Assembly: GCA_963682175.1 (NCBI GenBank)
Contig: OY821772.1
Span: 49,560,925 to 49,624,924 of the forward strand
Length of the DNA stretch: 64,000 bases
Reading direction: 5' to 3'
From: Triglochin maritima
Taxonomy: Eukaryota; Streptophyta; Magnoliopsida; Alismatales; Juncaginaceae
Each line of letters starts with the position of its first letter. Within the stretch, counting starts at the first letter, position 1. The notes beneath the pieces are model-generated. The model worked only from the letters and a program-made list of their open reading frames with translations, ran no database searches and had not been told where the DNA came from. This document shows, in pieces, positions 1 through 13,170 of the stretch. Both the position numbers and the translations under genes were made by a program.

Positions 1-1864
1 GCTAAAAACAAATATAAAAAAATCTCTCTTCGGACGCATCAGTTTAACATTTTCGTCGTGTAATATCAATTCGTGTCATCAGACGCCTCAAAAAACTAAG
101 AAATAGTGCCATTTTTAAAAACTGCGGGGTTTTATCGAAATTCGTGTGCTATAGCGTTTCGTTTTTTTGCTAAAAAAGGAAATATAAAAAAATCTTTCTT
201 CGGACGCATGAGTTAACATTTTCGTCGTATAATATCAATTCGTGTCATTAGACGCCTCAAAAAACAAAGAAATAGCGCAATTTTTAAAAACTACTGGGTT
301 TTATCTGAATTCGTGTGCTATAGGCCTGGTTTTTTTGCTAAAAAAAGAAATACCAAAAAATTTTCTTCGGACGCATGAGTTTAACATTTTCGTTGTATAA
401 TATCAATTCGTGTCATCAGACGCCTCAAAAAACAAAGAAATAGTTCCATTTGTAAAAACTGCGGGGTTTACCGAAATTTGTGTTCTAATATAGCCTTTGG
501 TTTTTTTGCTAAAAAGGAAATATCAAAAAATCTCCCTTCGGACGCATGAGTTTAGCATTTTCGTCGTATAATATCCATTCGTGTCATCAGACGTCTCAAA
601 AAACAAAGAAATAGTGTCATTTTTAAAAACTGAGGGTTTTTACCGAAATTCGTGTGCTATATAGCCGTTGGTTTTTTTTTGCTAAAAAAAGAAATATCTA
701 AAAATCTCTCTTCGGACGCATCAGTTTAACATTTTCGTCGTATAATATCCATTCATGTCATCAAACGACTCAAAAAACAAAGGAATAGTGTCATTTTTAA
801 AAACTGCGGGGTTTATCGAATTCATGTGCTATAGCCCTTGGTTTTTTTAATAAAAAAAGCAATATCAAAAAATCTCCCATCGGATGGATGAGTTTAGCAT
901 TTTCCTCGTATAATATCCATTCGTGTCATCAGACGTATCAAAAAACAAAGAAATAGTGTCATTTTTAAAAACTGAGGGTTTTTACCGAAATTCGTGTGCT
1001 ATATAGCCCTTGGTTTTTTTTACTAAACACGGAAATATCTAAAAATCTATCTTCGGACGCATCAGTTTAACATTTTCGTCGTATAATATCCATTCGTGTC
1101 ATCAAGCGACTCAAAAAAACAAAGGAATAGTGTTATTTTTAAAAACTGAGGGTTTTATCGAAATTCGAGTGCAATATGCTTTGGTTTTTTTGCTAAAAAA
1201 GGAAATATCAAAAAATTTCTCTTCGGACGCATGAGTTTAACATTTTCGTCGTATAATATCAATTTGTGTCATAAAACATCTCAAAACACAAAGAAATAGT
1301 GTCATTTTTAAAAACTGAAGGTTTTATCGAAATACATGTGCTATGCCTTTTGTTTTTTTGCTAAAAACAAATATAAAAAATCTCTCTTCGGACGCATCAG
1401 TTTAACATTTTTGTCGTGTAATATCAATTCGTGTCATCAGACGCCTAAAAAACTAAGAAATAGTGCCATTTTTAAAAACTGCGGGGTTTAATCGAAATTC
1501 GTGTGCAATATATCCTTTGGGTTTTTTGCTAAAAAAAGAAATATAAAAAAATAGTGTCATTTTTAAAAACTAAGGCTTTTTACTGAAATTCGTGGGCTGT
1601 ATAGCCTTTGATTTTTTTGCTAAAAAAGGAAATATGAAAAAATCTATCTTCGGACGCATAATTCAGCACTTTCGTCGTATAATATCCATTCTTGTCATTA
1701 GACGCCTCAAAAAACAATGAAATAGTGTCATTTTTAAAAACTGAGGGTTTTTACCGAAATTCGTGTGCTATATGGCCGTTGGTTTTTTTTGATAAAAATA
1801 AAATATCAAAAAATCTCTCTTCGGACGCATCAGTTTAGCATTTTTGTCGTATGATATCCATTCG

Positions 1865-4330
1865 AAACCAAAGGCTATAGCACTCAAAAAACAAAGAAAT
1901 GGTGCCATTTTAAAAAACTAAGGGGTTTTACCGAAATTCGTGTGCCATAGCCTTTGGTTTTTTTGCTAGAAAAAGAAATATCAAAAAATCTCCCTTCGGA
2001 TGCATGAGTTTAGCATTTTCGTCGTATAATATCCATTCGTGTAATCAGACGCCTCAAAAAACAAAGAAATAGTGTCATTTTTAAAAATTGAGGGTTTTTA
2101 CCGAAATTCGTGTGCTATATAGCCTTTGGTTTTTTTTGCTAAAATGGAAATATCAAAAAATCTATCTTCGGACGCATAGTTTAGCACTTTCGTCGTATAA
2201 TATCCATTCTTGTCATCAGACGCCTCAAAAAACAAAGAAATAATGTCGTTTTTAAAAACTGAGAGTTTTTATCGAAATTCGTGTGCTATATAGCCTTTGA
2301 TTTTTTTGCTAAAAAAGGAAATATCAAAAAATCTCTCTTCGGACGCATCAGTTTAGCATTTTTGTCGTATGATATCCATTCGAAACCAAAGGCTATAGCA
2401 CTCAAAAAACAAAGAAATGGTGCCATTTTAAAAAACTGAGGGTTTTTACCGAAATGTGTGTGCTATATAGCCTTTGGTTATTTTGCTAAAAAAAGAAATA
2501 TCAAAGAATCTCTCTTCGGGTGCTGGAGTTTAATATTTTCGTCGTATAATATCCATTCGTGTCATCAGACGCCTCAAAAAATAAAGAAATTATGCTATTT
2601 TTAAAAACTCCTAGGTTTTATCGAAATTCTGTGCTATAGGCTTTTGTTTTTTTGCTAAAAAAGGAAATATCAAAAAATCTCTTTTCAGATGCATGAGTTT
2701 AACATTTTCGTCGTATTATATCAATTCGTGTCATCAGACGCCTAAAAAACAAACAAATAGTGCCATTTTTAAAAACTGTGGGGTTTACCGAAATTCGTGT
2801 GCTAATATAGCCTTTGGTTTTTTTGCTAAAAAAGGAAATAACAAAAAATCTCCCTTCCGACGCATGAGTTTAGCATTTTCGTCGTATAATATCCATTCGT
2901 GTCATCAGACGTCTCAAAAAACAAAGAAATAGTGTCATTTTTAAAAACTGAGGGTTTTTACCGAAATTGGTGTACTATATAGCCTTTGGTTTTTTTGCTA
3001 AAATAATAAATATCAAAAAGTCTCTCTTCGAACACATGAGTTTAGCATTTTCGTCGTATAATATCCATTCTTGTCATCAGATGCCTCAAAAAACAAAGAA
3101 ATAGTGTCATTTTTAAAAACTGAGGGTTTTTACCGAAATTCGTTTGCTATATAGCCTTTCGTTTTTTTGCTAAAAAAGGAAATATCAAAAAATCTCTTTT
3201 CGGACGCATCAGTTTAGCATTTTCGTCGTATGATATCCATTCGAAACCAAAGGCTATAGCACTCAAAAAACAAAGAAATGGTGCCATTTTAAAAAACAGA
3301 GGGTTTTTACAAAAATTCGTGTGCCATAGCCTTTGGTTTTTTTGCTAAAAAAAGAAATATAAAAAAATCTCCCTTCGGTTGCATGAGTTTAGCATTTTCG
3401 TCGTATAATATCCATTCGTGTCATCAGACGCCTCAAAAAATAAAGAAATAGTGTCATTTTTAAAAACTGAGGGTTTTTACCGAAATTTGTGCGCTATATA
3501 GCCTTTGGTCTTTTTGCTAAGAAAGGAAATATCAAAAAATCTCTCTTCGGAAGCATAGTTTAGCACTTTCGTCGTATAATATCCATTCTTGTCATCAGAC
3601 GCCTCAAAAAACAAAGAAATAGTGTCATTTTTTAAAACTGAGGCTTTTTATCGAAATTCGTGTGCTATATAGCCTTTGATTTTTTTGCTAAAAAAGGAAA
3701 TATCAAAAAATCTCTCTTCGGACGCATCAGTTTAGCATTTTTGTCGTATGATATCCATTCGAAACCAAAGGCTATAGCACTCAAAAAACAAAGAAATGGT
3801 GCCATTTTAAAAAACTGAGGGTTTTTACCGAAATATGTGTGCTATATACCCTTTGGTTATTTTGCTAAAAAAAGAAATATCAAAAAATCTCTCTTCGGGT
3901 GCTGGAGTTTAACATTTTCGTCGTATAATATCCTTTCGTGTCATCAGACGCCTCAAAAAATAAAGAAATTATGCTATTTTTAAAAACTCATGGGTTTTAT
4001 CGAAATTCGTGTGCCATAGGCTTTGGTTTTTTTTGCTAAAAAAGGAAATATCAAAAAATCTCTTTTCGAATGCACGAGTTTAACATTTTCGTCGTATTAT
4101 ATCAATTCGTGTCATCAAACGCCTAAAAAAACAAACAAATAGTGCCATTTTTTAAAAACTGCGGGGTTTACCGAAATTCGTGTGCTAATATAGCCTTTGG
4201 TTTTTTTGCTAAAAAAGGAAATATCAAAAAATCTCCTTTCGGACGCATGAGTTTAGCATTTTCTTCGTATAATATCCATTCGTGTCATCAGACGTCTCAA
4301 AAAACAAAGAAATAGTGTCATTTTTAAAAA
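1865..4330 (+). repeat. Higher-order repeat, ~1,379-bp unit (8 monomers)
   Basis: Two consecutive blocks share the same series of monomer variants at a spacing of about 1,379-1,381 bp. The rearranged segment aaaccaaaggctatagcac lies at 1865 and 2383 in the first block and at 3244 and 3762 in the second, 518 bp apart in both. The variant cgcctaaaaaacaaac recurs at about 2739 and 4120. The shared order of variants shows block duplication rather than monomer-by-monomer similarity. Confidence 0.8.
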
Positions 4331-6489
4331 CTGAGGGTTTTTACCGAAATTGGTGTACTATATAGCCTTTGGTTTGTTTGCTAAAAAAATAAATATCAAA
4401 AAATCTCTCTTCGGACGCATGAGTTTAGCATTTTGGTCGTCTCATACCCATTCTTGTCATCATACGCCTCAAAAAACAAAGAAATAGTGTCATTTTTAAA
4501 AACTGAGGGGTTTTTATCGAAATACGTGTGCTATATAGCCTTTTATTTTTTTGCTAAAAAATGAAATACCAAAATATCCCCTTCGGGCGCATGAGTTTAG
4601 CATTTTGGTCGTATAATATCCATTCTTGTCATCAGACGCCTCCAAAAATTAAGAAATAGTGTCATTTTTAAAAACTGAGGGTTTTACCGAAATTCGTGTC
4701 CTATATAGCAATTGTTTTTTTGCTAAAAAAGGAAATATCAAAAAAGCTCCCTTCGGACGCATGAGTTTAGCATTTTGGTCGTCCAATACCCATTCTTGTC
4801 ATCAGACGCCTCAAAAAACAAAGAAATAGTGTCATTTTTAAAAACTGAGGGTTTTTTATCGAAATACGTGTGCTATATAGCCTTTTGTTTTTTTGCTAAA
4901 AAATGAAATACCAACAAATCCCTCTTCGGACGCATGACTTTAGCATTTTGGTCGTATAATATCAATTCTTGTCATCAGACGCCTCAAAAAATTAAGAAAT
5001 AGTGTTATTTTTGAAAACTGAGGGTTTTACCGAAATTCGTGTCTTATATCGCATTTGTTTTTTTGCTAAAAAAGGAAATATCAAAAAATCTCCCTTCGGA
5101 CGCATGAGTTTAACATTTTGGTCGTATAATATCAATTCATGTCAACAGACGCCTCAAAAAACAAAGAAATAGTGCCATTTTAAAAAACTGCGGGGTTTAT
5201 CGAAATTCGTGTGCTATAGCCTTTGGTTTTTTTGCTAAAAAAAGAAATATCAAAAAATCTTTTTTCGGACGCACGAGTTTAACATTTTCGTCGTATAATA
5301 TCCATTCGTGTCACCAGACGCCTCAAAAAACAAAGAAATAGTGTCAATTTTAAAAACTGCGGGGTTTATCGAAATTCGTCTGCTATAACCTTTGGTTTTT
5401 TTGCTAAAAAAGGAAATATCAAAAATCTATATTCGGACGCATGAGTTTAACATTTTCGTCTTATAATATCCATTCGTGTCATCAGACGCCTCAAAAAACA
5501 AAGAAATGGTATCTTTTTTAAAAACAGCTGGGTTTTATCGAAATTCATGTGCTACAGGCTTTGGTTTTTTTGCTAAAAAAGGAAATATCAAAAAATCTCT
5601 CTACGGACGCATCAGTGTAACATTTTCGTCGTATAATATCAATTCGTGTCATCAAACATCTCAAAAAACAAAGAAATAATGTCATTTTTGAAAACCTAAG
5701 GTTTTTATCGAAATTTGTGTGCTTTATAGCCTTTTGTTTTTTTGCTAAAAAATGAAATACCAAAAAATCTCTCTTCGGACGCATGAGTTGAGCATTTTGG
5801 TCGTATAATATCTATTCTTCTCATCAGACGCCTCAAAAAACTAAGAAATAGTGTTATGTTTAAAAACTGAGGGTTTTACCGAAATTCGTGTGCTATATTG
5901 CATTTGTTTTTTTGCTAAAAAAACAAATATAAATAATATCTCTCTTCGGACGCATGAGTTTAACATTTTCGTCGTATAATATCAATTCGTGTCAGCAGAC
6001 GCCTCAAACAAAAAAGAAATAGTGCCATTTTTAAAAACTGCGGGGTTTACCGAAATTCGTGTGCTAATATAGCCTTTGGTTTTTTTGCAAAAAATGGAAA
6101 TATCAAAAAATTTCTCTTCGGACGCATGAGTTTAACATTTTCGTCGTATAATATCCATTCGTGTCATCATACGCCTCAAAAAACAAAGAAATAGTGCCAC
6201 TTTAAAAACTGCTGGGTTTTATCGAAATTCGTGTGCCATATGCTTTGGTTTTTTTTGCTAAAAAAGGAAATATCAAAAACTCTCTTCGGACGCATGAGTT
6301 TAACATTTTCGTCGTATAATATCAATTCATGTCAGCATACGCCTCAAAAAACAAAGAAATAGTGCCATTTTTAAAAGCTGCGGGGTTTATCGAAATTCGT
6401 CTGCTATAGCCTTTGGTTTTTTTGCTAAAAAAGGAAATATCAAAAATCTATCTTCGGACGCATGGGTTTAACATTTTCGTCTTATAACC

Positions 6490-9000
6490 ATTCGTATCAA
6501 CAGACGCCTCAAAAAACAAAGAAATAGTGTCATTTTTAAAAACTGCTGGGTTTTATCAAAATTCGTGTGCTACAGGCTTTGGTTTTTTTGCTAAAAAAGG
6601 AAATATCAAAAAATCTCTCTACGGACGCATGAGTTTAACATTTTCGTCGTATAATATCAATTCGTGTCATCAAACATCTCAAAAAACAAAGAAATAATGT
6701 CATTTTTAAAAACTTAAGGTTTTTATCGAAATACGTGTGCTATATAGCCTTTTGTATTTTTGCTGAAAAATGAAATACCAAAAAATCCATCTTCGGACGC
6801 ATGAGTTTAGCATTTTGGTCGTATAATATCCATTCTTGTCATCAGACGCCTCAAAAAACAAAGAAATAGTGTCATTTTTAAAAACTGAGAGTTTTACCGA
6901 AATTCGTGTCCTATATAGCATTTGTTTTTTGCTAAAAAAGGAAATATCAAAAAATCTATCTTCGGACGCATAATTCAGCACTTTCGTCGTATAATATCCA
7001 TTATTGTCATCAGATGCCTCAAAAAACAAAGAAATAGTGTCATTTTTAAAAACTGAATGATTTTACCGAAATTGGTGTGCTATACAGCCTTTGGTTTTTT
7101 TGCTAAAAAATAAAATATCAAAAAATCTCTCTTCGGACGCATCAGTTTAGCATTTTCGTCGTGTGATATCCATTCGAAACCAAAGGCTATAGCACTCAAA
7201 AAACAAAGAAATGGAGCCATTTTAAAAAACTAAGGGTTTTTACCGCAATTTGTGTGCCATAGCCTTTGGTTTTTTTTTGCTAGAAAAAGAAATATCAAAA
7301 AATCTCCCTTCGGATGCATGAGTTTAGCAATTTCGTCGTATAATATCCATTCGTGTAATCAGACGCCTCAAAAAACAAAGAAATAGTGTCATTTTTAAAA
7401 ACTGAGGGTTTTTACCGAAATTGGTGTACTATATAGCCTTTGGTTTTTTTGCTAAAATAATAAATATCAAAAAGTCTCTCTTCGAACACATGAGTCTAGC
7501 ATTTTCGTCGTATAATATCCATTATTGTCATCAGATGCCTCAAAAAACAAATAAATAGTGTCATTTTTAAAAACTGAGGTTTTTTACCGGAATTCGTTTG
7601 CTATATAGCCTTTCGTTTTTTTGCTAAAAAAGGAAATATCAAAAAATCTCTCTTCGGACGCATCAGTTTAGCATTTTCGTCGTATGATATCCATTCGAAA
7701 CCAAAGGCTATAGCACTCAAAAAACTAAGAAATGGTGTCATTTTTAAAAACTGAGGGTTTTACCGAAATTCGTGTGCTATATAGCATTTGTTTTTTGCTA
7801 AAAAAATGAATATAAATAATATCTCTCTTCGGACGCATGAGTTTAACATTTTCGTCGTATAATATCAATTCGTGTCAGCAGACGCCTCAAAAAACAAAGA
7901 AATAGTGACTTTTTTAAAAACTACGGGGTTTATCGAAATTCGTCTGCTACAGCCTTTGGTTTTTTTGCTAAAAAAGGAAATATAAAAAATCTATCTTCGG
8001 ACGCATGAGTTTAACATTTTCATCTTATAACCATTCGTGTCATCAGACGCCTCGAAAAACAAAGAAATAGTGTCATTTTTAAAAACTGCTGGGTTTTATC
8101 GAAATTCGTGTGCTACAGGCTTTGGTTTTTTTGCTAAAAAAGGAAATATCAAAAAATCTCTCTACGGATGCTTCAGTGTAACATTTTCGTCGTATAATAT
8201 CAATTCGTGTCATCAAACATCTCAAAAAACAAAGAAATAATGTCATTTTTAAAAACTTAAGGTTTTTATCGAAATACGTGTGCTATATAGCCTTTTGTAT
8301 TTTTGCTGAAAAATGAAATACCAAAAAATCCATCTTCGGACGCATGAGTTTAGCATTTTGGTCGTATAATATCCACTCTTGTCATCAGACGCCTCAAAAA
8401 ACAATGAAATAGTGTCATTTTTAAAAACTGAGAGTTTTACCGAAATTCGTGTCCTATATAGCATTTGTTTTTTTGCTAAAAAAGGAAATATCAAAAAATC
8501 TATCTTCAGACGCGTAATTCAGCACTTTCGTCGTATAATATCCATTCTTGTCATCAGATGCCTCAAAAAACAAAGAAATAGTGTCATTTTTAAAAACTGA
8601 ATGTTTTTACCGAAATTGGTGTGCTATAGAGCCTTTGGTTTTTTTGCTAAAAAATAAAATATCAAAAAATCTCTCTTCGGACGCATCAGTTTAGCATTTT
8701 CGTCGTCTGATATCCATTCGAAACCAAAGGCTATAGCACTCAAAAAACAAAGAAATGGAGCCATTTTAAAAAACTAAGGGTTTTTACCACAATTCGTGTG
8801 CCATAGCCTTTGGTTTTTTTTCTAGAAAAAGAAATATCAAAAAATCTCCCGTCGGATGCATGAGTTTAGCATTTTCGCCGTATAATATCCATTCGTGTAA
8901 TCAGACGCCTCAAAAAACAAAGAAATAGTGTCATTTTTAAAAACTGAGGGTTTTTACCGAAATTGGTGTGCTATATAGCCTTTGGTTTTTTTGCTAAAAA
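6490..9000 (+). repeat. Higher-order repeat, ~1,544-bp unit (9 monomers)
   Basis: Diagnostic variants recur about 1,543-1,544 bp apart: aacttaaggtttttatcg at 6711 and 8254, and the rearranged segment aaaccaaaggctatagcac at 7177 and 8721. The flanking variants tttgtatttttgctg and ctacggatgc or ctacggacgc are in matching order. An older related copy of the leading part lies near 5,476. Confidence 0.75.
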
Positions 9001-9572
9001 GGAAATATCAAAAAATCTCTCTTCAGACGCATAGTTTAGCACTTTCGTCGTACAGTATCCATTCTTGTCATCAGACGCCTCAAAAAACAAAGAAATCGTG
9101 TCGTTTTTAAAAACTGCGGGGTTTATCTAAATTCGTGTGCTATAGCCTTTGGGTTTTTTTGCCAAAAAGAAAATATCAAAAAATCTCTCTTCAGACACAT
9201 GAGTTTAACATTTTCGTCGTATAATATCAATTCGTGTCACCAGACGCCTCAAAAAACAAATAAATAGTGTCATTTCTAAAAACCTAAGGTTTTTATCGAA
9301 ATACGTGTGCTATAGCCTTTTGTTTTTTTGCTAAAAAACAACTATAAAAAAATCTCTCTTAGGACGCCTGAGTTTAACATTTTCGTCGTGTAATATAAAT
9401 TCGTGTCATCAGACGCCTCAAAGAACTAAGAAATAGTGCCATTTTTAAAAACTGCTGGGTTTTATCGAAATTCGTGTGCTTTAACCTTTGGTTTTTTTGA
9501 TAAAAAAGAAAATATAAAAAAATCTTTCTTCGGACGCATGAGTTTAACATTTTGGTCGTATAATATCAATTC

Positions 9573-11140
9573 GTGTCATCAGACGCCTCAAAAAACAAAG
9601 AAATAGTGTCATTTTTAAAAACTGCGGGGTTTCATCTAAATTCGTGTGCTATATGCCTTGGTTTTTTTGCTAAAAAAAGAAATATCAAAAAATCTCTTTT
9701 CGGACGCATGAGTTTAACATTTTCGTCGTATAATATCAATTCGTGTCATCAGACGCCTCAAAAAATAATGACATATTGCCATTTTTAAAAACTGCGGGGT
9801 TTTATCGAAATTCGTGTGCTGTATAGCCTTTGGTTTTTTGGCTAAAAAAAGAAATATCAAAAAATCTCTCTTCGGACGCATCAGTTTAACATTTTCGTCG
9901 TATAATATCCACTCGTGTCATTAAACATCTCAAAAAACAAAGAAATAGTGTCATTTTTAAAAACTGAGGGTTTTTACCGAAATTCGTGTGCTATATGGCC
10001 TTTGATTTTTTTGGTAAAAAAGGAAATATCAAAAAATCTCTCTTTGGACGCATGAGTTTAGCATTTTTGTCGTATAATATCCATTTTTGTCACCAGACGC
10101 CTCAAAAAACAAAGAAATTGTGTCATTTTTAAAAACTGCTGGGTTTTATCGAAATTCGTGTGCTATAGGCTTTGAATTTTTTGCTAAAAAAAGAAATATC
10201 AAAAAATCTTTTTTCGGACGCATGAGTTTAACATTTTCGTCGTATAATACCAATTCGTGTAATCAAACATCTCATAGAACAAAGAAATAATGACATTTTA
10301 AAAACCTAAGGTTTTTATCGAAATACGTGTGCTATAGCCTTTTGTTTTTTTGCTAAAAAACAAATATCAAAAATCTCTCTTCGGACGCATGAGTTTAACA
10401 TTTTCGTCGTGTAATATAAATTCGTGTCATCAGAAGCCTCAAAAAACTAAGAAATAGTGCCATTTTTAAAAACAGCGCGGTTTTATCGAAATTCGCGTGC
10501 TTTAGCCTTTGGTTTTTTTGCTAAAAAAGGAAGTATAAAAAAATCTTTCTTCGGAGGAATGAGTTTAACAATTTGGTCGTATAATATCAATTCGTGTCAT
10601 CAGACGCCTGAAAAAACAAAGAAATGGTGTCATTTTTAAAAACTGCGGGGTTTCATCTAAATTCGTGTGCTATACGCCTTGGTTTTTTTGCTAAAAACGG
10701 AAATATCAAAAAATCTCTTTTCGGACGCATGAGTTTTACATTTTCGTCGTATAATATCAATTCGTGTCATCAGATGCCTCAAAAAACAAAGACATATTGC
10801 CATTTTTAAAAACTGCAGGGTTTTATCGAAATTCGTGTGCTGTATAGCCTTTGGTTTTTTCTAAACAAGGAAATATCAAAAAATCTCTCGTCGGACGCAT
10901 CAGTTTAACATTTTCGTCGTATAATATCCATTCGTGTCATTAAACATCTCAAAAAACAAAGAAATAGTGTCACTTTTAAAAACTGAGGGTTTTTACCGAA
11001 ATTCGTGTGCTATATTGGCTTTGATTTTTTTTGGTAAAAAAGGAAATATCAAAAAATTTCTCTTCGGACGCATGAGTTTAGCATTTTCGTCGTATAATAT
11101 CCATTCTTGTCAGCACACGCCTCAAAAAACAAAGAAATAG
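9573..11140 (+). repeat. Higher-order repeat, ~1,021-bp unit (6 monomers)
   Basis: The variant ttcatctaaattcgtgtgct occurs at 9631 and again at 10652. It is followed in both copies by the same order of variants, including gacatattgcc, gtgctgtatagcc and cattaaacatctc. The second copy stops near the orientation switch at 11,288. Confidence 0.7.
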
Positions 11141-11274
11141 TGTCATTTTGAAAAACTGCGGGGTTAATCGAAATTCGTGTGCTATAGCCTTTGGTTTTTT
11201 GCTAAAAAAGGAAATATCAAAAAATCTCTCTTTGGACGCATGAGTTTAAAATTTTCGTCGTATAATATCCATTC

Positions 11275-11323
11275 GTGTCACCAGACGCACTATTTCTTTG
11301 TTTTTTGTGGGGTCTGATGACAC
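11275..11323. repeat. Inversion junction between satellite arrays 1 and 2
   Basis: Left of the junction the unit reads gtgtcaccagacgc in + orientation. From about 11,289 the sequence continues as actatttctttg in the reverse orientation. The arms gtgtcaccagac (11275-11286) and gtctgatgacac (11312-11323) are inverted repeats matching at 11 of 12 positions around a 25-base centre. Beyond the short arms the whole arrays are imperfect inverted copies. The two sides are different subfamilies, so this is not a simple recent flip of one array. Confidence 0.85.
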
Positions 11324-12370
11324 GACTTCCGTGTATACGACGAAAATGTTAAACTGATGCGTCCGAAAAGAGATTTTTAGATATTTCCCTTTTTAGCAAA
11401 AAACCCAAAGGCTATATAGCACACGAATTTCTGTAAAAACACTCAGTTTTTAAAAATGCACTATTTCTTTGTTTTTGTGGGGTATGATGACACGAGTTCC
11501 TATTATACGACGAAAATATTAATTTGATGCGTTCGAAGATAGATTTCTAGATATTTTTCTTTTTAGCAAAAAAACCAAAAGATATAGCACACGAATTTCG
11601 GTAAAAACTATCATTTTTTAAAAATGTAACTATTTCTTTGTTTTTCGTGGGGTCTGATGACATGACATCCTATTATACGACGAAAATGTTAATTTGATGC
11701 GTTCGAAGAGAGATTTTTAGATATTTCTCTTTTTAGCAAAAAACCAAAAGCTATAGCACACGAATTTCGGTATTAACTATCAATTTTTAAAAATGTCACT
11801 ATTTTTTTGCTTTTTGTGGGGTCTGATGACACGACTTCCTATTATACGACGAAAATGTTAAACTGATGCGTCCGAAAAGAGATTTTTAGATATTTCTCTT
11901 TTTAGGAAAAGAACCAAAGGCTATAGCACACGAATTTCGGTAAAAACGTCATTTTTTAAAAATGGCACTATTTCGTGGTTTTTTGTGGGTTCTGATGACA
12001 AAACTTCATAGTATACGACGAAAATGTTAAACTGATGCGTCTGAAAAGTGATTTTTAGATATTTCCATTCTTGCAAAAAAATCAAAGGCAATAGCACACG
12101 AATTTCGGTAAAAACCATCAGTTTTTAAAAATGGCACTATTTCTTTGATTTTTGTGGGGTCTGATGACACGACTTCCTATTATACGACGAAAATTTAAAA
12201 CTAATGCGTCCAAAAAATGATTTTTTGATATTTCCCTTTTTCGCAAGAATACCAATGGCTATATATATAGCACACGAATTTCGGTAAAAACCATCAGTTT
12301 TTTCAAAATGGCACTATTTCTTTGTTTTTTGTGGGGCTGATGACACGACTTCCTATTATACGACGAAAAT

Positions 12371-13170
12371 GTCAAACTAATGTGTCCGAAAAGAGATTTT
12401 TAGATATTTCCATTTTTAGCAAAAAACCCAAAGTCTATATAGCAAATGAATTTCGGTAAAAACCCTTAGTTTTTAAAAATGGCACTATTTCTTTGTTTTT
12501 TGTGGGGTCTGAGGACAAAACTTCCTAGTATACGACGAAAATGTTAAATTGATGCGTCCGAACAGAGATTTTTAGATATTTCCCTTTTTCGCAAGAAAAC
12601 CAAAGGCTATATAGCACAAGAATTTCGGTAAAAACCATCAGTTTTTCAAAAGGGCACTATTTCTTTGTTTTTTGTGGGGTCTGATGACAAAACTTCCTTT
12701 TATACGACGAAAATGTCAAACTAATGCGTCCGAAAAGAGATTTTTAGATATTTCCATTTTTAGCAAAAAACCCAAAGTCTATATAGCAAATGAATTTCGG
12801 TAAAAACCCTTAGTTTTTAAAAATGGCACTATTTCTTTGTTTTTTGTGGGGTCTGAGGACAAAACTTCCTAGTATACGACGAAAATGTTAAATTGATGCG
12901 TCCGAACAGAGATTTTTAGATATTTCCCTTTTTCGCAAGAAAACCAAAGGCTATATAGCACAAGAATTTCGGTAAAAACCATCAGTTTTTCAAAAGGGCA
13001 CTATTTCTTTGTTTTTTGTGGGGTCTGATGACATAACTTCCTTTTATACGACGAAAATGTCAAACTAATGAATCCGAAAAGAGATTTTTAGTTATTTCCA
13101 TTTTTGGCAAAAAACCCAAAATCTATATTGGAAATAAATTTCGGTAAAAACCCTCAATTTTTAAAAACGG
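12371..13170 (-). repeat. 344-bp dimer higher-order repeat
   Basis: The variant gtcaaactaatg occurs at 12371, 12715 and 13059, exactly 344 bp apart. Between the copies a two-monomer block is nearly identical, with shared variants gaggacaaaacttcc, cgaacagagattttt, agcacaagaatttcgg and tttttcaaaagggcac. The third copy diverges within about 100 bp. This is a local, relatively recent dimer expansion. Confidence 0.85.

Larger units (their letters stand above)
1..11288 (+). repeat. Satellite array 1, ~170-bp monomer, + orientation
   Basis: Head-to-tail tandem array of an AT-rich monomer. The landmark ttcggacgcat recurs at about 31, 201, 368 and 539, giving spacings of 167-171 bp. Other landmarks in order within each unit are ttcgtcgtataatat, caaaaaacaaagaaatag, aaattcgtgtgctat and gcctttggttttttt. 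This subfamily usually reads atatccattcgtgtcat or atatcaattcgtgtcat followed by cagacgcctc, which separates it from the array after 11,288. The window starts inside a monomer. Monomers differ by many substitutions and 1-2 base indels in homopolymers, so it is not a recently homogenised array. Short ORFs here shift frame between copies and are not genes. The monomer length is typical of plant centromeric or pericentromeric satellites, but nothing in the sequence proves a centromere. Confidence 0.97.

Noticed and set aside
1..11288. CRISPR-like array
   Set aside because: Regular spacing only reflects contiguous ~170-bp satellite monomers. There are no short repeats separated by unique spacers, no leader or cas genes, and the context is plant.
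2693..12118. Short ORFs (60-107 codons) on both strands in array 1 and early array 2, with recurring peptides such as FYRNSCA and SSDASKNKEIVS
   Set aside because: They are translations of the ~170-bp satellite. They start and stop wherever small indels allow, appear in both strands of the same repeat, and have no gene signals.
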